Shown here: piece after piece, positions 23,353 to 34,156 of the stretch
How positions within the stretch are numbered: position 1 is the stretch's first letter
How the letters are laid out: each line of letters starts with the position of its first letter
Assembly (NCBI GenBank): GCA_000827205.1
Contig: KN832556.1
Location: 227,436 to 291,435, forward strand
DNA length: 64,000 nucleotides
Source of the DNA: Plicaturopsis crispa FD-325 SS-3
Lineage: Eukaryota > Basidiomycota > Agaricomycetes > Amylocorticiales > Amylocorticiaceae
Reading direction: 5' to 3'
Notes under the pieces: model-generated
Databases searched by the model: none
What the model was told of the DNA's origin: nothing
What the model saw: only the letters and a program-made list of their open reading frames with translations
Program-made: the position numbers and the translations under genes

Positions 23353-23804
23353 GTGCTGCCAACTTGTTCAGGGACTTTGTGAGGGTTTGAGTAGAGGTCT
23401 ATGCAGAAATTTAGCGTCAAACGGGATAGAACGAGGCTCGCGACGCACTGGAAACAGAGCAGGTGGTGGTAAAAGCGAGAGAGATACGGAGCCGCCGCAA
23501 AGTGCAACCGCGCCCCTTTGGTCGGCTCGGAACTTGCGATCCGACGTTTCAAGCCCCGACGAGGCACCCGAGTTCCGACTCGATACGCAGCGATACCGGA
23601 AATCTGTGTACAGCGAGCTCGACATTCCCCCCTCCCCTCAAGATGTGAGTCCCTTCATGCTGCTTGGATGTTCTCTGGCGATGTAGAAAGGTCTTATGGA
23701 CGTCTGGTCCAAAACCCGGAGGATGGAGAACAAGAATTGGGGATGGATGCGTCGACCGATGGCTGGATGACATTGCTAACGCACTTTTCAGTAAATAACA
23801 CGAT
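23353..23804. promoter_or_regulatory. Bidirectional promoter of antizyme and RPS2
   Basis: About 450 bases between the two divergent starts. On the RPS2 side a probable 5' UTR intron runs from GTGAGT (about 23644) to TTTTCAG (about 23792), ending 12 bases before the ATG. On the antizyme side an upstream open frame (Met at 23625, minus) is followed by GTGCGT and an AAG acceptor near 23362; it is out of frame with the chosen start and may be a leader with its own small ORF. Confidence 0.45.
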
Positions 23805-24684
23805 ATGGCTGACGCACCGCGCGGACGTGGAGGATTTGGACGTGGACGTGGTGACAGAGGGCGCGGACGTCGTGGTCCCCGTCGTGGAGGCCGTGATGAG
23901 GAGAAGGAGTGGTACGTGCTACTACTGCACATACCTCTAACGCGAAACCTGACGACCTCGTGCAGGGTTCCCGTCACAAAGCTGGGCCGTCTCGTAAAGG
24001 ATGGCAAAATCAAATCAATGGAGGAGATCTACCTCTTCTCGCTACCCGTCAAGGAGTACCAAATCGTCGACTTCTTCCTCCCGAAACTCAAGGACGAGGT
24101 CATGAAAATCATGCCCGTGCAGAAGCAGACGCAGGCCGGCCAGCGCACGCGCTTCAAGGCGTTCGTCGCCATCGGTGACTTTGACGGACACGTCGGACTC
24201 GGTGTCAAGTGCGCGAAGGAAGTCGCGACTGCCATCCGTGGTGCCATCATCCTTGCCAAACTCAGCGTCATTCCCGTACGGAGAGGTTACTGGGGTGCCG
24301 CCCTCGGAGAGCCGCACACAGTGCCCTCGAAGGTCAGCGGGAAAGTTGGATCCGTCATGTGTCGGTTGATTCCCGCACCGAGGGGGACTGGTATCGTTGC
24401 CGCACCCGCATCTAAGCGGTTGCTGCAGCTTGCCGGTGTGGAGGATGTGTACACCCAGTCGAAGGGATCGACCGCGACCATGGGTAACTTCTTGAAAGCT
24501 ACTTTTGCCGCCGTACGTTCTATTTTGCGTCCGAGTCGACGAGTTCTCATCCGTGTCTTTCTAGATCACGAAAACCTACGCATTCCTCACACCCGATCTG
24601 TGGCGCGAAATCCCTGTGTCGAAACTCCCATACGACGAGCACAGTGCCCACCTTCAGCTTGCGGGCAAGAAGTCTGCGTACTAG
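23805..24684 (+). CDS. RPS2: Cytosolic 40S ribosomal protein S2 (uS5)
   Basis: Three exons (23805-23911, 23966-24512, 24565-24684), in frame, 257 residues, normal for the family. The N-terminus is Gly/Arg-rich ([16 protein letters not shown]), a known site of arginine methylation. The uS5 core is unmistakable: [70 protein letters not shown] and the S5 C-terminal domain to [12 protein letters not shown]. It acts in the small-subunit decoding region at the mRNA entry site. Confidence 0.98.
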
Positions 24685-25090
24685 ATTGCGAGGGTTTGAC
24701 AGGATTTGGATGTTGTGGTGCTATCATGTATCTCTTTTCAAAATTGAAGGTCACGGCCTTACCACTGCTATGAATATGCGCATGCCCGTACCTATGATCT
24801 GTTGAGATATGATATCCTCCTTGCATTTCTGTATGAGCACCGAGTAGAGCGACAAAAAGCATTTCAGGGACAATAAATATCAGTCAGTTCGCAGGCAACT
24901 GGCTGGCACGCGCGTGGCCGCGGGCCAGAGTCGCGCCCAAGTCGCGCCTTTTCTTTTGTTCTCTCATCCGGTTGTCAACATGTTTTGTTACCTCAAATAC
25001 ACGCTGGAAGTGGACCAGCATTCCCTCACAAATGCTTTCTGCTACAAGCACCCTAAACCTCTGATATAACGCGAAAACATACGAAACGAC
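24685..25090. other. Intergenic, RPS2 terminator and P450 no. 2 promoter
   Basis: About 400 bases with no coding signal. Both flanking genes are on the plus strand. Confidence 0.5.
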
Positions 25091-27134
25091 ATGACGGCCC
25101 CAGTGGCAATCTTCGAGCTGGGCATAGCGCTCGTGCTCGGCCTATTCACTTATGCAGCGTACTATATGCTCATTGCACCGCTATGGAACCCCCTGCGAGG
25201 TCTTCCAGGTCCTCCTGTTAAGGGCTTGTTTGGTAATCATATGGGCATGGTCCTCGAGTGCGTGTTGTGTTCCGCTGGGATGATCCTCAACATCCGACGC
25301 CCTCTCCAGCCCATACAGGTCCCCTAGAGCACACGACTTATTCTTGAGGAAGTACGGACGAAATGTGCAAATACGAGGTTTAGGACCGGTGCGTGCTCGT
25401 GCCTTCATTGCTCCATACGCGTCTAACAGACGCAGTGGGACACGCGCCTCCTCACGCTTGACCCTACGACCCTGTCGCACATCATGAAGAATAGCACTAT
25501 ATACGAGAAGCCCTGGCAGTCGCGCAGACTCATCACATCGCTCATCGGGTGTGGTCTGCTCGCGGCAGAGGGCGATGTACACCGCCGCCAGCGCCGCGTC
25601 GTAGCCCCTGCATTTGGCGGAGTCGGCGCTGTGTCTGTCGGGAAAGTGGTTCCAGTGGTGTGGAAGAAGGGCGACGAATTGGCAAGCGTACTAGAAACGC
25701 TCGTGAAGACCCAAGGACCTCGAGTGGACGTGTGCCACTGGATCAGTAAAGCAACTTTCGACGTTATTGGACTTGCAGGTACGTTAAGAGCTTCCCGTCG
25801 CGCTCTTGTCGCCTCAGACAGTGCATAGGTTTCGACTATGACTTTTCCGCGCTTCACGACGAGTCGAATGAACTCTTTGCCGCATACAAGGAGATGTTCG
25901 AGGTCGCGGTGTCGCGAAATCAAGGACTCCGCACCATCGTAGGCATTTATTGCCCTTGGGTGAACGCCCTTTTCGTGAGTTCCACCTCTCCACACATGCT
26001 GACCCTACTCACATATCCCAGCCCGACACAGCAACGCGTACGGTGCAGCGCTGCCAAGAAGTCATTCGGCGCGTAGCGGGTAAGCTCGTGCAAGAGAAGA
26101 AACGCAAGATCAGCGAGGGCGAGCGGAACGGCGTGCCATACGAGGGGCGCGATCTTCTTAGCCTCCTTTGTACGTCTACTCATTCGATTGCACATCATTT
26201 CCTGCTCAACTGATGTCATTCAGTGAAATCCAACGCGAACCCCGCGCTCCCACCTGCGCAGCGTATATCCGACGCCGATATCCTGCACAATATCAACACG
26301 TTCATGTTCGCGGGCAGCGACACGACGTCGCTCGCGCTCACATGGACGCTGCTATTGCTTGCCCGAGACACCGCAGCGCAGACGCGCTTGCGCACGGAGC
26401 TGCTCTCCCTCGCGGTCACGTCCGCAGACAGCGAGGAGGAGATGCAAGCCCTCAATGCCGTCCTGGCCGACCTTCCGTTTCTACACAATGTCGTGCGGGA
26501 GGCTCTGCGGCTCATACCGCCGGTCCACTCGAGCCTGCGCGTGGCGACGCAAGACGATATTGTGCCTACTTCGGCGGGGGCTGGGATACACATACAGAAG
26601 GGTAGTTTTGTACACGTGCCGGTTGAAGCATTCAATCTGGACAAGGGTGTTTGGGGGGAAGATGCTTGGGAGTTCAAGTCTGTATCTTTTTGGCTATTGG
26701 CTGTTTTGTAGGACTGACGATGTATACAGGCCGGATAGATGGGACGATCTTCCCGAGCCGGTGATGCAACAGCCTGGTCTGTTCAGCAATATCCTCACGT
26801 TCTCGGCTGGACCTCGTGTACGTGCCTACGTTGTTCCTTATGTCGTCTGCGCTGATTTGTGGCGCTACAGTCGTGTATAGGCATGCGCATGTCGTTGATC
26901 GAGATGAAGACTTTCCTCTGCATTTTGCTCACGCGATTTAGCTTTGCCGAAGTTCCGGGGGAGAAGGTCATCAAGGCCAATGTGTGCGTAGATATCTCTG
27001 TGTTTTGTTTTTTCTTCCGCTGCTGATAACCTGACAGGGTATTGACACGACCATACGTCTCGAAGAAATTCGCCGAAGGAAGTCAATGTCCACTGTTGGT
27101 TTCACTGTACGAGCCTCATAATCCGCCCTCATAG
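25091..27134 (+). CDS. Cytochrome P450 monooxygenase (no. 2)
   Basis: Nine exons (25091-25257, 25310-25388, 25436-25778, 25829-25974, 26022-26169, 26224-26677, 26730-26817, 26871-26983, 27038-27134), in frame, 544 residues. N-terminal anchor (IALVLGLFTYAAYYMLI) then the proline hinge LRGLPGPPVKG. The C-helix region reads YEKPWQSRRLI ... HRRQRRVVAPAF, common in one large basidiomycete P450 group. I-helix is FAGSDTTS, K-helix EALR, then PDRWDD, and the haem loop FSAGPRSCIG with Cys at about 477, split by an intron just before SCIG. It differs clearly from P450 no. 1 in these motifs, so the two are not recent duplicates. Substrate unknown. Confidence 0.93.
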
Positions 27135-27307
27135 TTGTACGTGTAATATCGATGTACTAGGTCTCCCTGCTTTCGTTCGTTTTGTCGACCTGCTATCCAT
27201 CTCCTAAATGTTATTCTCCGTGAATCCAATCGTTATTCGTTGAAGAATAGCTATGCAATATACATGAGATGAATCCCAATCTCGAGAGGTCTACAGTCTG
27301 ACGGCTC

Positions 27308-28878
27308 TCAAGACCGTTTACGATCATCGTCAGAGATTCTGATTTCGTTCACCTCTCCCTCCTCGGTCGCGCGCAGAGGCCCCGCAGGCTGGTAGTCCCC
27401 GAGGTAGAAATATACCGCAGGCAATGCGACAAGGAGCGCGCCTACGATGTTGCCGATGTACGCCGCTATCAGCGACCTGCGAGATCATGGATGTCAGTGG
27501 CTGAGCGGTAACTGCGGAGGCTGCAAACTTACTTGCGGATGTATTGCGCCGTCGTGAGCTGTACAAGAAGGCTAGTCAGTTACGCCGTAACTGAGACGAA
27601 AACACAGGACTCACGTCAGCACCGAACATTATCCCGAGCGGGACGGAAAACATGTTCGCGACGACTGGATCAAAACAGCCTTGGTTGACGGCCTTTTGAA
27701 TCCAACAGAAGAAGCTTTACGAACCATGGTCATATCCACAAGCCACAAAGATCTACGGCCATGATGTGAGATTTGGTTTTCGATTCCACAGCACATATGA
27801 CTTACCCAGATGGGAATCCAAATGGCGAAGATCTGTGCTCTGGTGATGAGTTGTGTTTATCGCAAGTGGTGGACGCCACACATACCTTGGAGATCGTATC
27901 CCGAGCACCCGTTGCTTGCTACAAATGGATAACAGCACGTCAGCACGCTTTCCATGTAAGTGGGATACGCGACTTGCCCAAACAGCGATGGATACAAGCC
28001 AGTTGCAGGCGATTCCCCGCAGGAATATTTGATGCCACTCTGGGTCCGCTGCTTTTTTACTGAGTCGTCCCCGTCCCCCATCAGTAGTGTAGGTGCAGTT
28101 CCCAAATGGAGGGTCCCACTCACAGGGCAAAGCTTTTGACAAAGTCGCTGTATGGCTCGGCTGAAATAATCCCAGCGTCTGCCAGCGCGGTGGTGTCAGC
28201 AACACGCAGTATAATATCACCCACTGGTATCCTCTACTCACATTTCACGAGAATGGCGCCAAAGAATAAACTTCCCGTCAAATTCCCGAACGTCACTGGC
28301 ATATGCAAGCCCTTTGAATGACGCCCACCAAGAAGGAAGGTCGAGCCATACCTAGCAGCCAGTTGACCGGCAGACTCCACCATGGGACCGCGCGTTTCAA
28401 GAGCGCCATGGGGAACACCTGTGGGTGCCCATGAGCTCCGTCATAATGCACAGCATTAAAGACGGCCTACCATCATGTTGCTCGTGAGCAGCTCTTGCCC
28501 TTGTAATACAATCCTGTGCGCACACTCCACATGAGGCTGTCATCCTCTACAACGTAAAACGGGGCACGTACATCACCAATCCGACCGGGAAGACAAATCC
28601 CCCGAGGATCTTGACAATGCCAGGGTTGGACGCGGTCAAGCCGGGCGCGCCGCCTTGGATGACCTCTGACAAGAGGCCTCCGAACGAAAGCATTACGCCT
28701 GCGAGGAACTGCGCATACAGGCATGGCCTCGTCAATAGCTAACCACGGAAGTGAATGATAAGGTACGCACGGCCTTGAAGAAAATCATGTCGGCACGCGT
28801 GTTGTGCTTTGCGACTCCGTGCTCGACCATCGCGGCCGCAACCTGGGCTGGCTTCAAAGTACTTGGCGTGGCGTCCAT
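27308..28878 (-). CDS. Formate/nitrite transporter (FNT family)
   Basis: Thirteen exons in frame to 292 residues: 28878-28771, 28708-28572, 28513-28471, 28418-28352, 28294-28242, 28178-28124, 28059-27978, 27918-27886, 27832-27806, 27752-27725, 27664-27615, 27559-27533 and 27476-27308. Six hydrophobic segments with FNT landmarks: FLAGVMLSFGGLLSEVIQGG, GLVMIVLQGQELLTSNMM, WWSLPVNWLLVTFGNLTGS, RGIACNWLVSIAVW followed by QATGARDTISK, IWIPIW and VANMFSVPLGIMFGAD. Known: pentameric plasma-membrane channels or transporters for small monovalent acids such as formate and nitrite. The seventh intron begins GCAAGT (27977), which the frame and the conserved QATGARD block favour over a weaker GT. No nitrate-assimilation genes lie nearby. 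Confidence 0.93.
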
Positions 28879-29939
28879 GACGGTCGAGCAGACGTGTATC
28901 GGAGGGAAAGCAGGCGCCCGAGTACTTCTGGTCTGCAAGGGAGGAGGACACCCAGCCCTGCACGACATGTCTCGCTTATTTATTGTTTCATCTTCTATGT
29001 TCTCACCGGTCGGTAAAACTGCTACCACGTTTCTGCCTGGTTTCTGCTCTTGTCCTTTAGGAATCTGCTCGAGCCCCGGCCGGACATATTCTGGCAGCGA
29101 ACGTCATGGGAGCCTTGGGACTCGGGAGGTCTGTCCTGAGCAGATATTTATGTATCCAGGCAGGTACGGCGGTGCACTGCGCAGTAACTGGGGACTGCAT
29201 TTCCAAGTTGCATTGACATGTTCCACTTTGATGGTAGAGAATCCGGGGAAATAAAGTTCGATGCGGGGAAGACTGAGAATTCGTGGGGAAGAGTGCGGAG
29301 CAAGAGCGGATACAAATTCGTTCAGCAGTTTTCAGTACTTTCCACCACCAAGGTCAACAAGGTCTGCCTTTTCGTTTCAAGTTTCAACGAGCAGTTTCAA
29401 TTCATTCTTTGTATGCGGCGTGCCGCTGTCGGCGACTGCTATTTGCAGGGTTTGCTCACTCAAGTTTTCCCCGTGTCCTTCAGATCTCCTTGGGCGATGC
29501 GCCGTTGTGGACTTGTCGGGACTGATCTGCTCATTTGGGGCCTCTGAGCATACGGAGTGTTGCAGGCAGTGCATTGGCGTCCCTGCTCCCTACGTGGTGG
29601 CAATAAGACCGCTTCATCACGTCTACCACCGTTTTCGACCGTCGGGGAACTTGTGTATGACGCCTGCGTGTTCTTTCCAATTGATTGCGGAGGTGCGTAG
29701 AGTGGGCCACTCCTTCTCAAATAATTCGATGGCAGGTCGGCTGATCACGGATATTGGTCTCCTTAGCATTCCGCAGGTACCAGTACCTCATCAACGAGCA
29801 CGATGACTCATGGCTGTGGACCGTATATATATTGGTACCAGGCGACCGTCGACGCGCCTGTCCAAGTATATCTTGCACCTGCAATGTGCATTGAACGAGA
29901 CCTCTCGACCGCTTCACTTCTTCATGAGCCCCGTGTAGC
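28879..29939. other. Intergenic with an unassigned coding-like piece
   Basis: About 1.06 kb between two divergent genes. A frame at about 29780-29890 preceded by CCGCAG reads YQYLINEHDDSWLWTVYILV, which looks protein-like, and a Cys-containing frame lies at about 29545-29695, but I could not join them to a start or end. A TATATATAT run is at about 29826. It may be a decayed gene or the leader of the next gene. Confidence 0.3.
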
Positions 29940-31836
29940 ATGGACCCCTCATTTGGATTTTCCGGAGATGCCTCGCGAGGCACCAGTGCTTCATCTACAC
30001 CTTTCATGTCCCGGCGTTCCTCGTGGTCAACGACGTCCGGATTTGTGCCAGGTCCCGGTGCGACCACGGGAAAGGCCCTAGTAGCCTTCGGCAATGCTGC
30101 ATTGCGATATACGGAAGAAATCGTCATTCGCAGGAGATTGTCTTCCATAAAGAAGCAATTTCCCCACAGCGATACAGATACGTTGCAGGATGCTGACAAG
30201 CTGTACAAGGATGTCTTGGAACTAGCAAGGCGAGTCGGGTTACACTTGGAGAATACTCATGGGTTCACTGATCGGCAACCTCACTAGACCTGGATTCTAC
30301 CGAGAACGGTTCAGACGTCAAGCATTGGCTTTACTTTTAACGCAAATCAGTGCCCGAAATACGGGACATTTGCTGGAATCGCTAGATGCAAATATTCATC
30401 CAATCGAGACACCAATGCTGTTGGAGGAAATGATTCTATGTCTTCCCCATGAGTGGTAAACCATACAGTGCTATGGACTCACGTTCAGACTAACAGAATA
30501 TCCTCTGTAGGCTGGACTTTAACGCCAAACGGGAGCCTATGCATCAGGACCTCCAGACCGTGTACCTAAATGCTCAGAGCGCACACGAACGCCATGCAGC
30601 CGCTCCCTTCATCGATTTTGTGCGTCAATTTGCACAGACCGGCACCAAAGCCCGACAGGTCATTTTTGATGCAGGTTTCCTGGACGTAGTCCTGACACTG
30701 AGCATCTGTGACTTCGCGTACCCCCATTGCTGCGACGTCTCTGCAAATGCGCCACAGAGCAGCCGCGAGACACTGATGGAGGCATGTACGACTGCACTGG
30801 ATGCCCTGTTTGTTGACGACTCTGTCAGGGCACTTGCACATGTTCACCCTTTGGGTGCATTTTGGCCTGGGGCTGCTGTCATGGAGGAAGCATCCCTGGA
30901 TGAGCGGCGTTCTGTGTGGCGGAGCCTGCTATCACGACGGTTTTTGGTGAAGGAACGCATAAAGGTGATCGACACCATACTTAGTGGGTTCGCATCTTTT
31001 GGCGGCTCGCTCTTTAACGCTTGCGCTGACCTGGTAGAGTTTTCGAGGTGAGTCGAGTCGGCGTCATATTGTTGCAGTCGCCTGAACTTGATCTTCAGGT
31101 ACGATTCATACGGCGTGCAGATTGAGGAATGGGCATTATCATATCTCCTAAGGTGGATTGCCTTGGGACTCGCCCATTGGCGCATCCTCACTAGTGCACT
31201 CTCCCGCACGCCATACCACCAAACTGTCGACATACTATTCCGTCTCGTCGATTCCCTCGTCCCCTTCACGTGAGCCTTACCATATGTTGCAGGCAGAGTT
31301 AGCCAGTTTACTTACAGTGAAAGCACAGGACACGCAAGTCAGTACTATCACTTCAGATATACCTGCACGATTTCTCCCGTGCGGGTGATATCGACCCCGT
31401 CAACAACTTCATCGAATTTAGCATCGTCGCCGCCGCCCATTCTCGTACATTGCGTGCCGCGCTCCTCGATGCCGGGATAATCGTCCTGCTGCTTCCGTGC
31501 CTCGAGCCGGAGCTGCGCGAGCCCGCGGACTTCCCAGGGGCGTTCCAGTTCGACGACAGCCGCAGCAGCCTCTCCGCGCAGAGCCACGAGGACACGCTGC
31601 GGCTCGTCTTGCTCATGCGGGAGTACGGCCTCGCGAGCCTGCTGAAAGACGAGGCGCAGTCGGCCGATCCCTCGAAGCGGCAACTTTGCTGCCGTGCGTT
31701 TTACACGCTCCTTGGGAATGGAGGGCATGCGCACGAGGAGCTCGAGGAAACGCAGGCTGTATTGCGGAAGGTGCTGGGTTGGAAATCAGTCCCCTCAACG
31801 AGTTCATCGTTGACGAGAGCGATAATGGACATTTGA
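29940..31836 (+). CDS. Conserved-looking protein of unknown function
   Basis: Five exons (29940-30229, 30288-30455, 30511-31047, 31099-31269, 31329-31836) join in frame to 557 residues. The first donor is ambiguous: GCGAGT at 30230 (GC-AG intron) or GTTACA at 30239; both keep frame. The last acceptor (31327-31328) is the only AG nearby that keeps frame. A Ser-rich N-terminus (MDPSFGFSGDASRGTS) is followed by an all-helical body with many Leu and Ala (ALALLLTQISARNTGHLLES, WALSYLLRWIALGLAHWRIL, RAALLDAGIIVLLLPCLEPE), reminiscent of armadillo-like helical repeats. I do not recognise the family. No signal peptide or transmembrane helix is convincing. Confidence 0.7.
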
Positions 31837-31998
31837 TGATTCTGTTGTCTATTCTAGTGTGGATATACTTACCCTGTCAACATCTAAATTATATGTCGTA
31901 ATGATGTCATGCCCCCACTGTAGTCTCAAGTAGTATACAACACCTATCATTCGCAGCGTTGCGCAGAATGCGCGGGGACGGGATGGTACTGAGTTACC

Positions 31999-33278
31999 CT
32001 AGTAGAGTGCTGCAGTCGGAGACACATTTGCAGCTGCGAAAGGATAGTCGATGTATCCTTTGGGATCGGTACTCCCGTTGAGATAGTAGTACTGCCTCTC
32101 GGGCTTCGCAAGCGGAAGGTCGTGCAGGAGACGGTACGGCAAGTCGGGCTGCCCACACTCAGCCTGGGCAAACAATCGAGCACAAAATGCCGTGATCACT
32201 CACGTTGGACGTCCAGAGTCTCCCGTATGCGATGAGCTCGCCCTTGGTGTCCGCGAACTCGATGCCGAGCGCCCTGTCAAAGGCACCCGCGCTGATGAAC
32301 GGCAAGGGCGCCCACAGCTCGCGGAGGAAGTCGTTGGACTGGCCGAGGGGTACACCTGCCTCCCGCGTGACGATCCCGTCGACCCGTGGCTCGACAGCGT
32401 GTAGATATGCCAGGTCGGGGTGCAGCTCGCGGAGGCGCCTCACGAAATGGGTAAAGGTAGGGATGGGATCTGACATGGCCATACCTGCAAAACCTATCAG
32501 ACCGGAGAACACGAAGTGAACGTTTGTTTATGTACCGTGAAAACGACTCCAAGGACTGACACGGACTCCCGTCTTCCTGGCTCCGATGGCTTTGACAACA
32601 GAGTCTACGACCTCCAGAGGGAAGCGCACACGATTTTCCACAGAGCCGCCGTACTCGTCAAAGCGGGTATTCGCGACGTCCTGGAGAAATTCGTCGATCA
32701 GGTAGCCGTGGGCGCCGTGCACTTCGACGCCGTCGAATCCTGCAGTCATCGCGTTCTTTGCCGCGTCAACAAAGTGCTGAACATATTCCCCGATTTCAGT
32801 TGTGCTCAATGGACGTGGAGCCTTTGCTTGTTCATCTAGGGCGATATCGGATGCAGACACGTAGGGAAACCCGCGTGTCTCATAGAAGGCCACGTCGGCG
32901 GCACGGCCAACGGCAACGATTTGTAAAAAGATGTACGATCCTTTGGCATGCACGCCATCCACAATCTGCGTATGCGTTAGCATCATTCACGTTCAACAGG
33001 TACTTATTTGGGCTCGCCTTCTTCCACGCGGATATCTGGTCAGGGCTAGAGATACCTGGTACGTTTGGAAAGCCTTGGCATTGCGCGTTCAGCGCCGTAG
33101 CCTCCGCAATGAGCAATGTTCCGGGCGTGCTGGCACGCTGGGAGTAATACTCGATACTGAGTGGACTGGGGACACCCGCATCATTGGATCGAAAACGGGT
33201 AACAGGCGCATGCACGACTCGATGGGCTAGCCTGACGTCCCCGACTTGGATCTGCTGGAATAATTTGGACATCGACAT
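31999..33278 (-). CDS. Old Yellow Enzyme-type NADH:flavin oxidoreductase
   Basis: Four exons (33278-33018, 32965-32536, 32484-32204, 32163-31999), in frame, 378 residues, normal for the family. Seen: the start MSMSKLFQQIQVGDV, APVTRFRS, TLLIAEAT, the catalytic-substrate pair in EVHGAHGYLIDEFLQD (His at about 170 and 173), RFDEYGGSVENR, VRVSPWSRFHG, and the C-terminal KGYIDYPF. FMN-dependent ene-reductase acting on activated C=C bonds, cytosolic. Introns 2 and 3 have GT donors, but the first intron keeps frame only with GCGAGC at 33017. A TATA-like box lies about 82 bases upstream. Confidence 0.94.
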
Positions 33279-33357
33279 AAAATTGAGATTTTCTGCCGCA
33301 GTAGTAGGTGGACGTGTGGGACGCACTGAACACACTACGCGGACGGGATCCAGAGGC

Positions 33358-33364
33358 TTTTATA
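33358..33364 (-). promoter_or_regulatory. TATA box of the Old Yellow Enzyme gene
   Basis: TATAAAA on the minus strand, about 80 bases upstream of the Met codon at 33278. Confidence 0.5.
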
Positions 33365-34156
33365 TGGGCGCCGGCTATGTAAGGACCCCAATTCTGCACA
33401 ATGACAGTCAGCAGCGAGTTCTGTGGGGCCATCACGACCGCCAGTCAGCATTCCTAGATGGCTGACTGAGCGCGCCAAGAGCGCGCGAGTTATAAGTGGT
33501 AAAATCAGCGGCAGCACTCACCAAACAGCGAAAGAAAGATCCCCGACTTCAGAGTTCGGAAGAGGCAGACGCTGGAAGATATGTCCTCGTCGAGGTCAAG
33601 GGATATCCGAGCCCGCGAGGTGAAGGAATTGTTTCGATGGATGCCTTTGGGAGACTAGGTTAAGGTCGAGGTAAACGTTCGCGCCACGACGAATAAAGAA
33701 TATGCCGGATCGACGACGAGAGCGCAGCAGCAGTACCAGTACATGTCCATGTTATATTTTTCTACCAGCACAACAGCATGAAGGTTTAGCTTAAAACAGG
33801 TACGTAAGTATGTAATGGGTGCAAAGCGAGACACGAAAGCGAATAAAGAGGAAAACCAGGAGATAAGCAAGGGAGAGCATGGATCGATAGCAGCGCGAAC
33901 GATTAAAACAACCGGTAGAGTTAGTAATGGCCCGTGTGCAGGGTTCGGGTGGGCGAAAGGAGAAGCGAGGACAGCGAGTTTGACGAGAACTTATAAAAAC
34001 AGGGCGGAAATGGAAAGCGAGTTGAAGTGGGGTTAAATGAAATGCGCAAGGCATAGAACAAGTACACCAGGAGGAGAGTTAAAAGACAGGGAGTAAACAG
34101 AGAATGATGGACAGAAACAAGGGCATAATAATGAAGTGGGTACAGGCTCGCCTCTA
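33365..34156. other. Intergenic between Old Yellow Enzyme and Mei2
   Basis: About 790 bases. The right half is probably the Mei2 3' UTR, being A-rich on the plus strand. It holds the second copy of the 55-base repeat. Confidence 0.5.
33601..33656 (+). repeat. Short dispersed repeat, copy 2
   Basis: Starts ATATCCGAGCCCGCGAGG; matches 4111-4165. An open frame through it reads GRYVLVEVKGYPSPRGEG then IVSMDAFGRLG and stops, so this copy is more intact than copy 1. The protein is not recognised. Confidence 0.5.

Noticed and set aside
6081-27134. Two P450 genes and an Old Yellow Enzyme suggesting a secondary-metabolite cluster
   Set aside because: They are 17-25 kb apart, separated by housekeeping genes (RPS2, antizyme, P5B ATPase), and no polyketide synthase, peptide synthetase or terpene synthase is present.
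29940-31836. Homology of the unknown helical protein to the MYND paralogs
   Set aside because: Both are Leu-rich and helical, but no shared sequence blocks or zinc ligands could be aligned.
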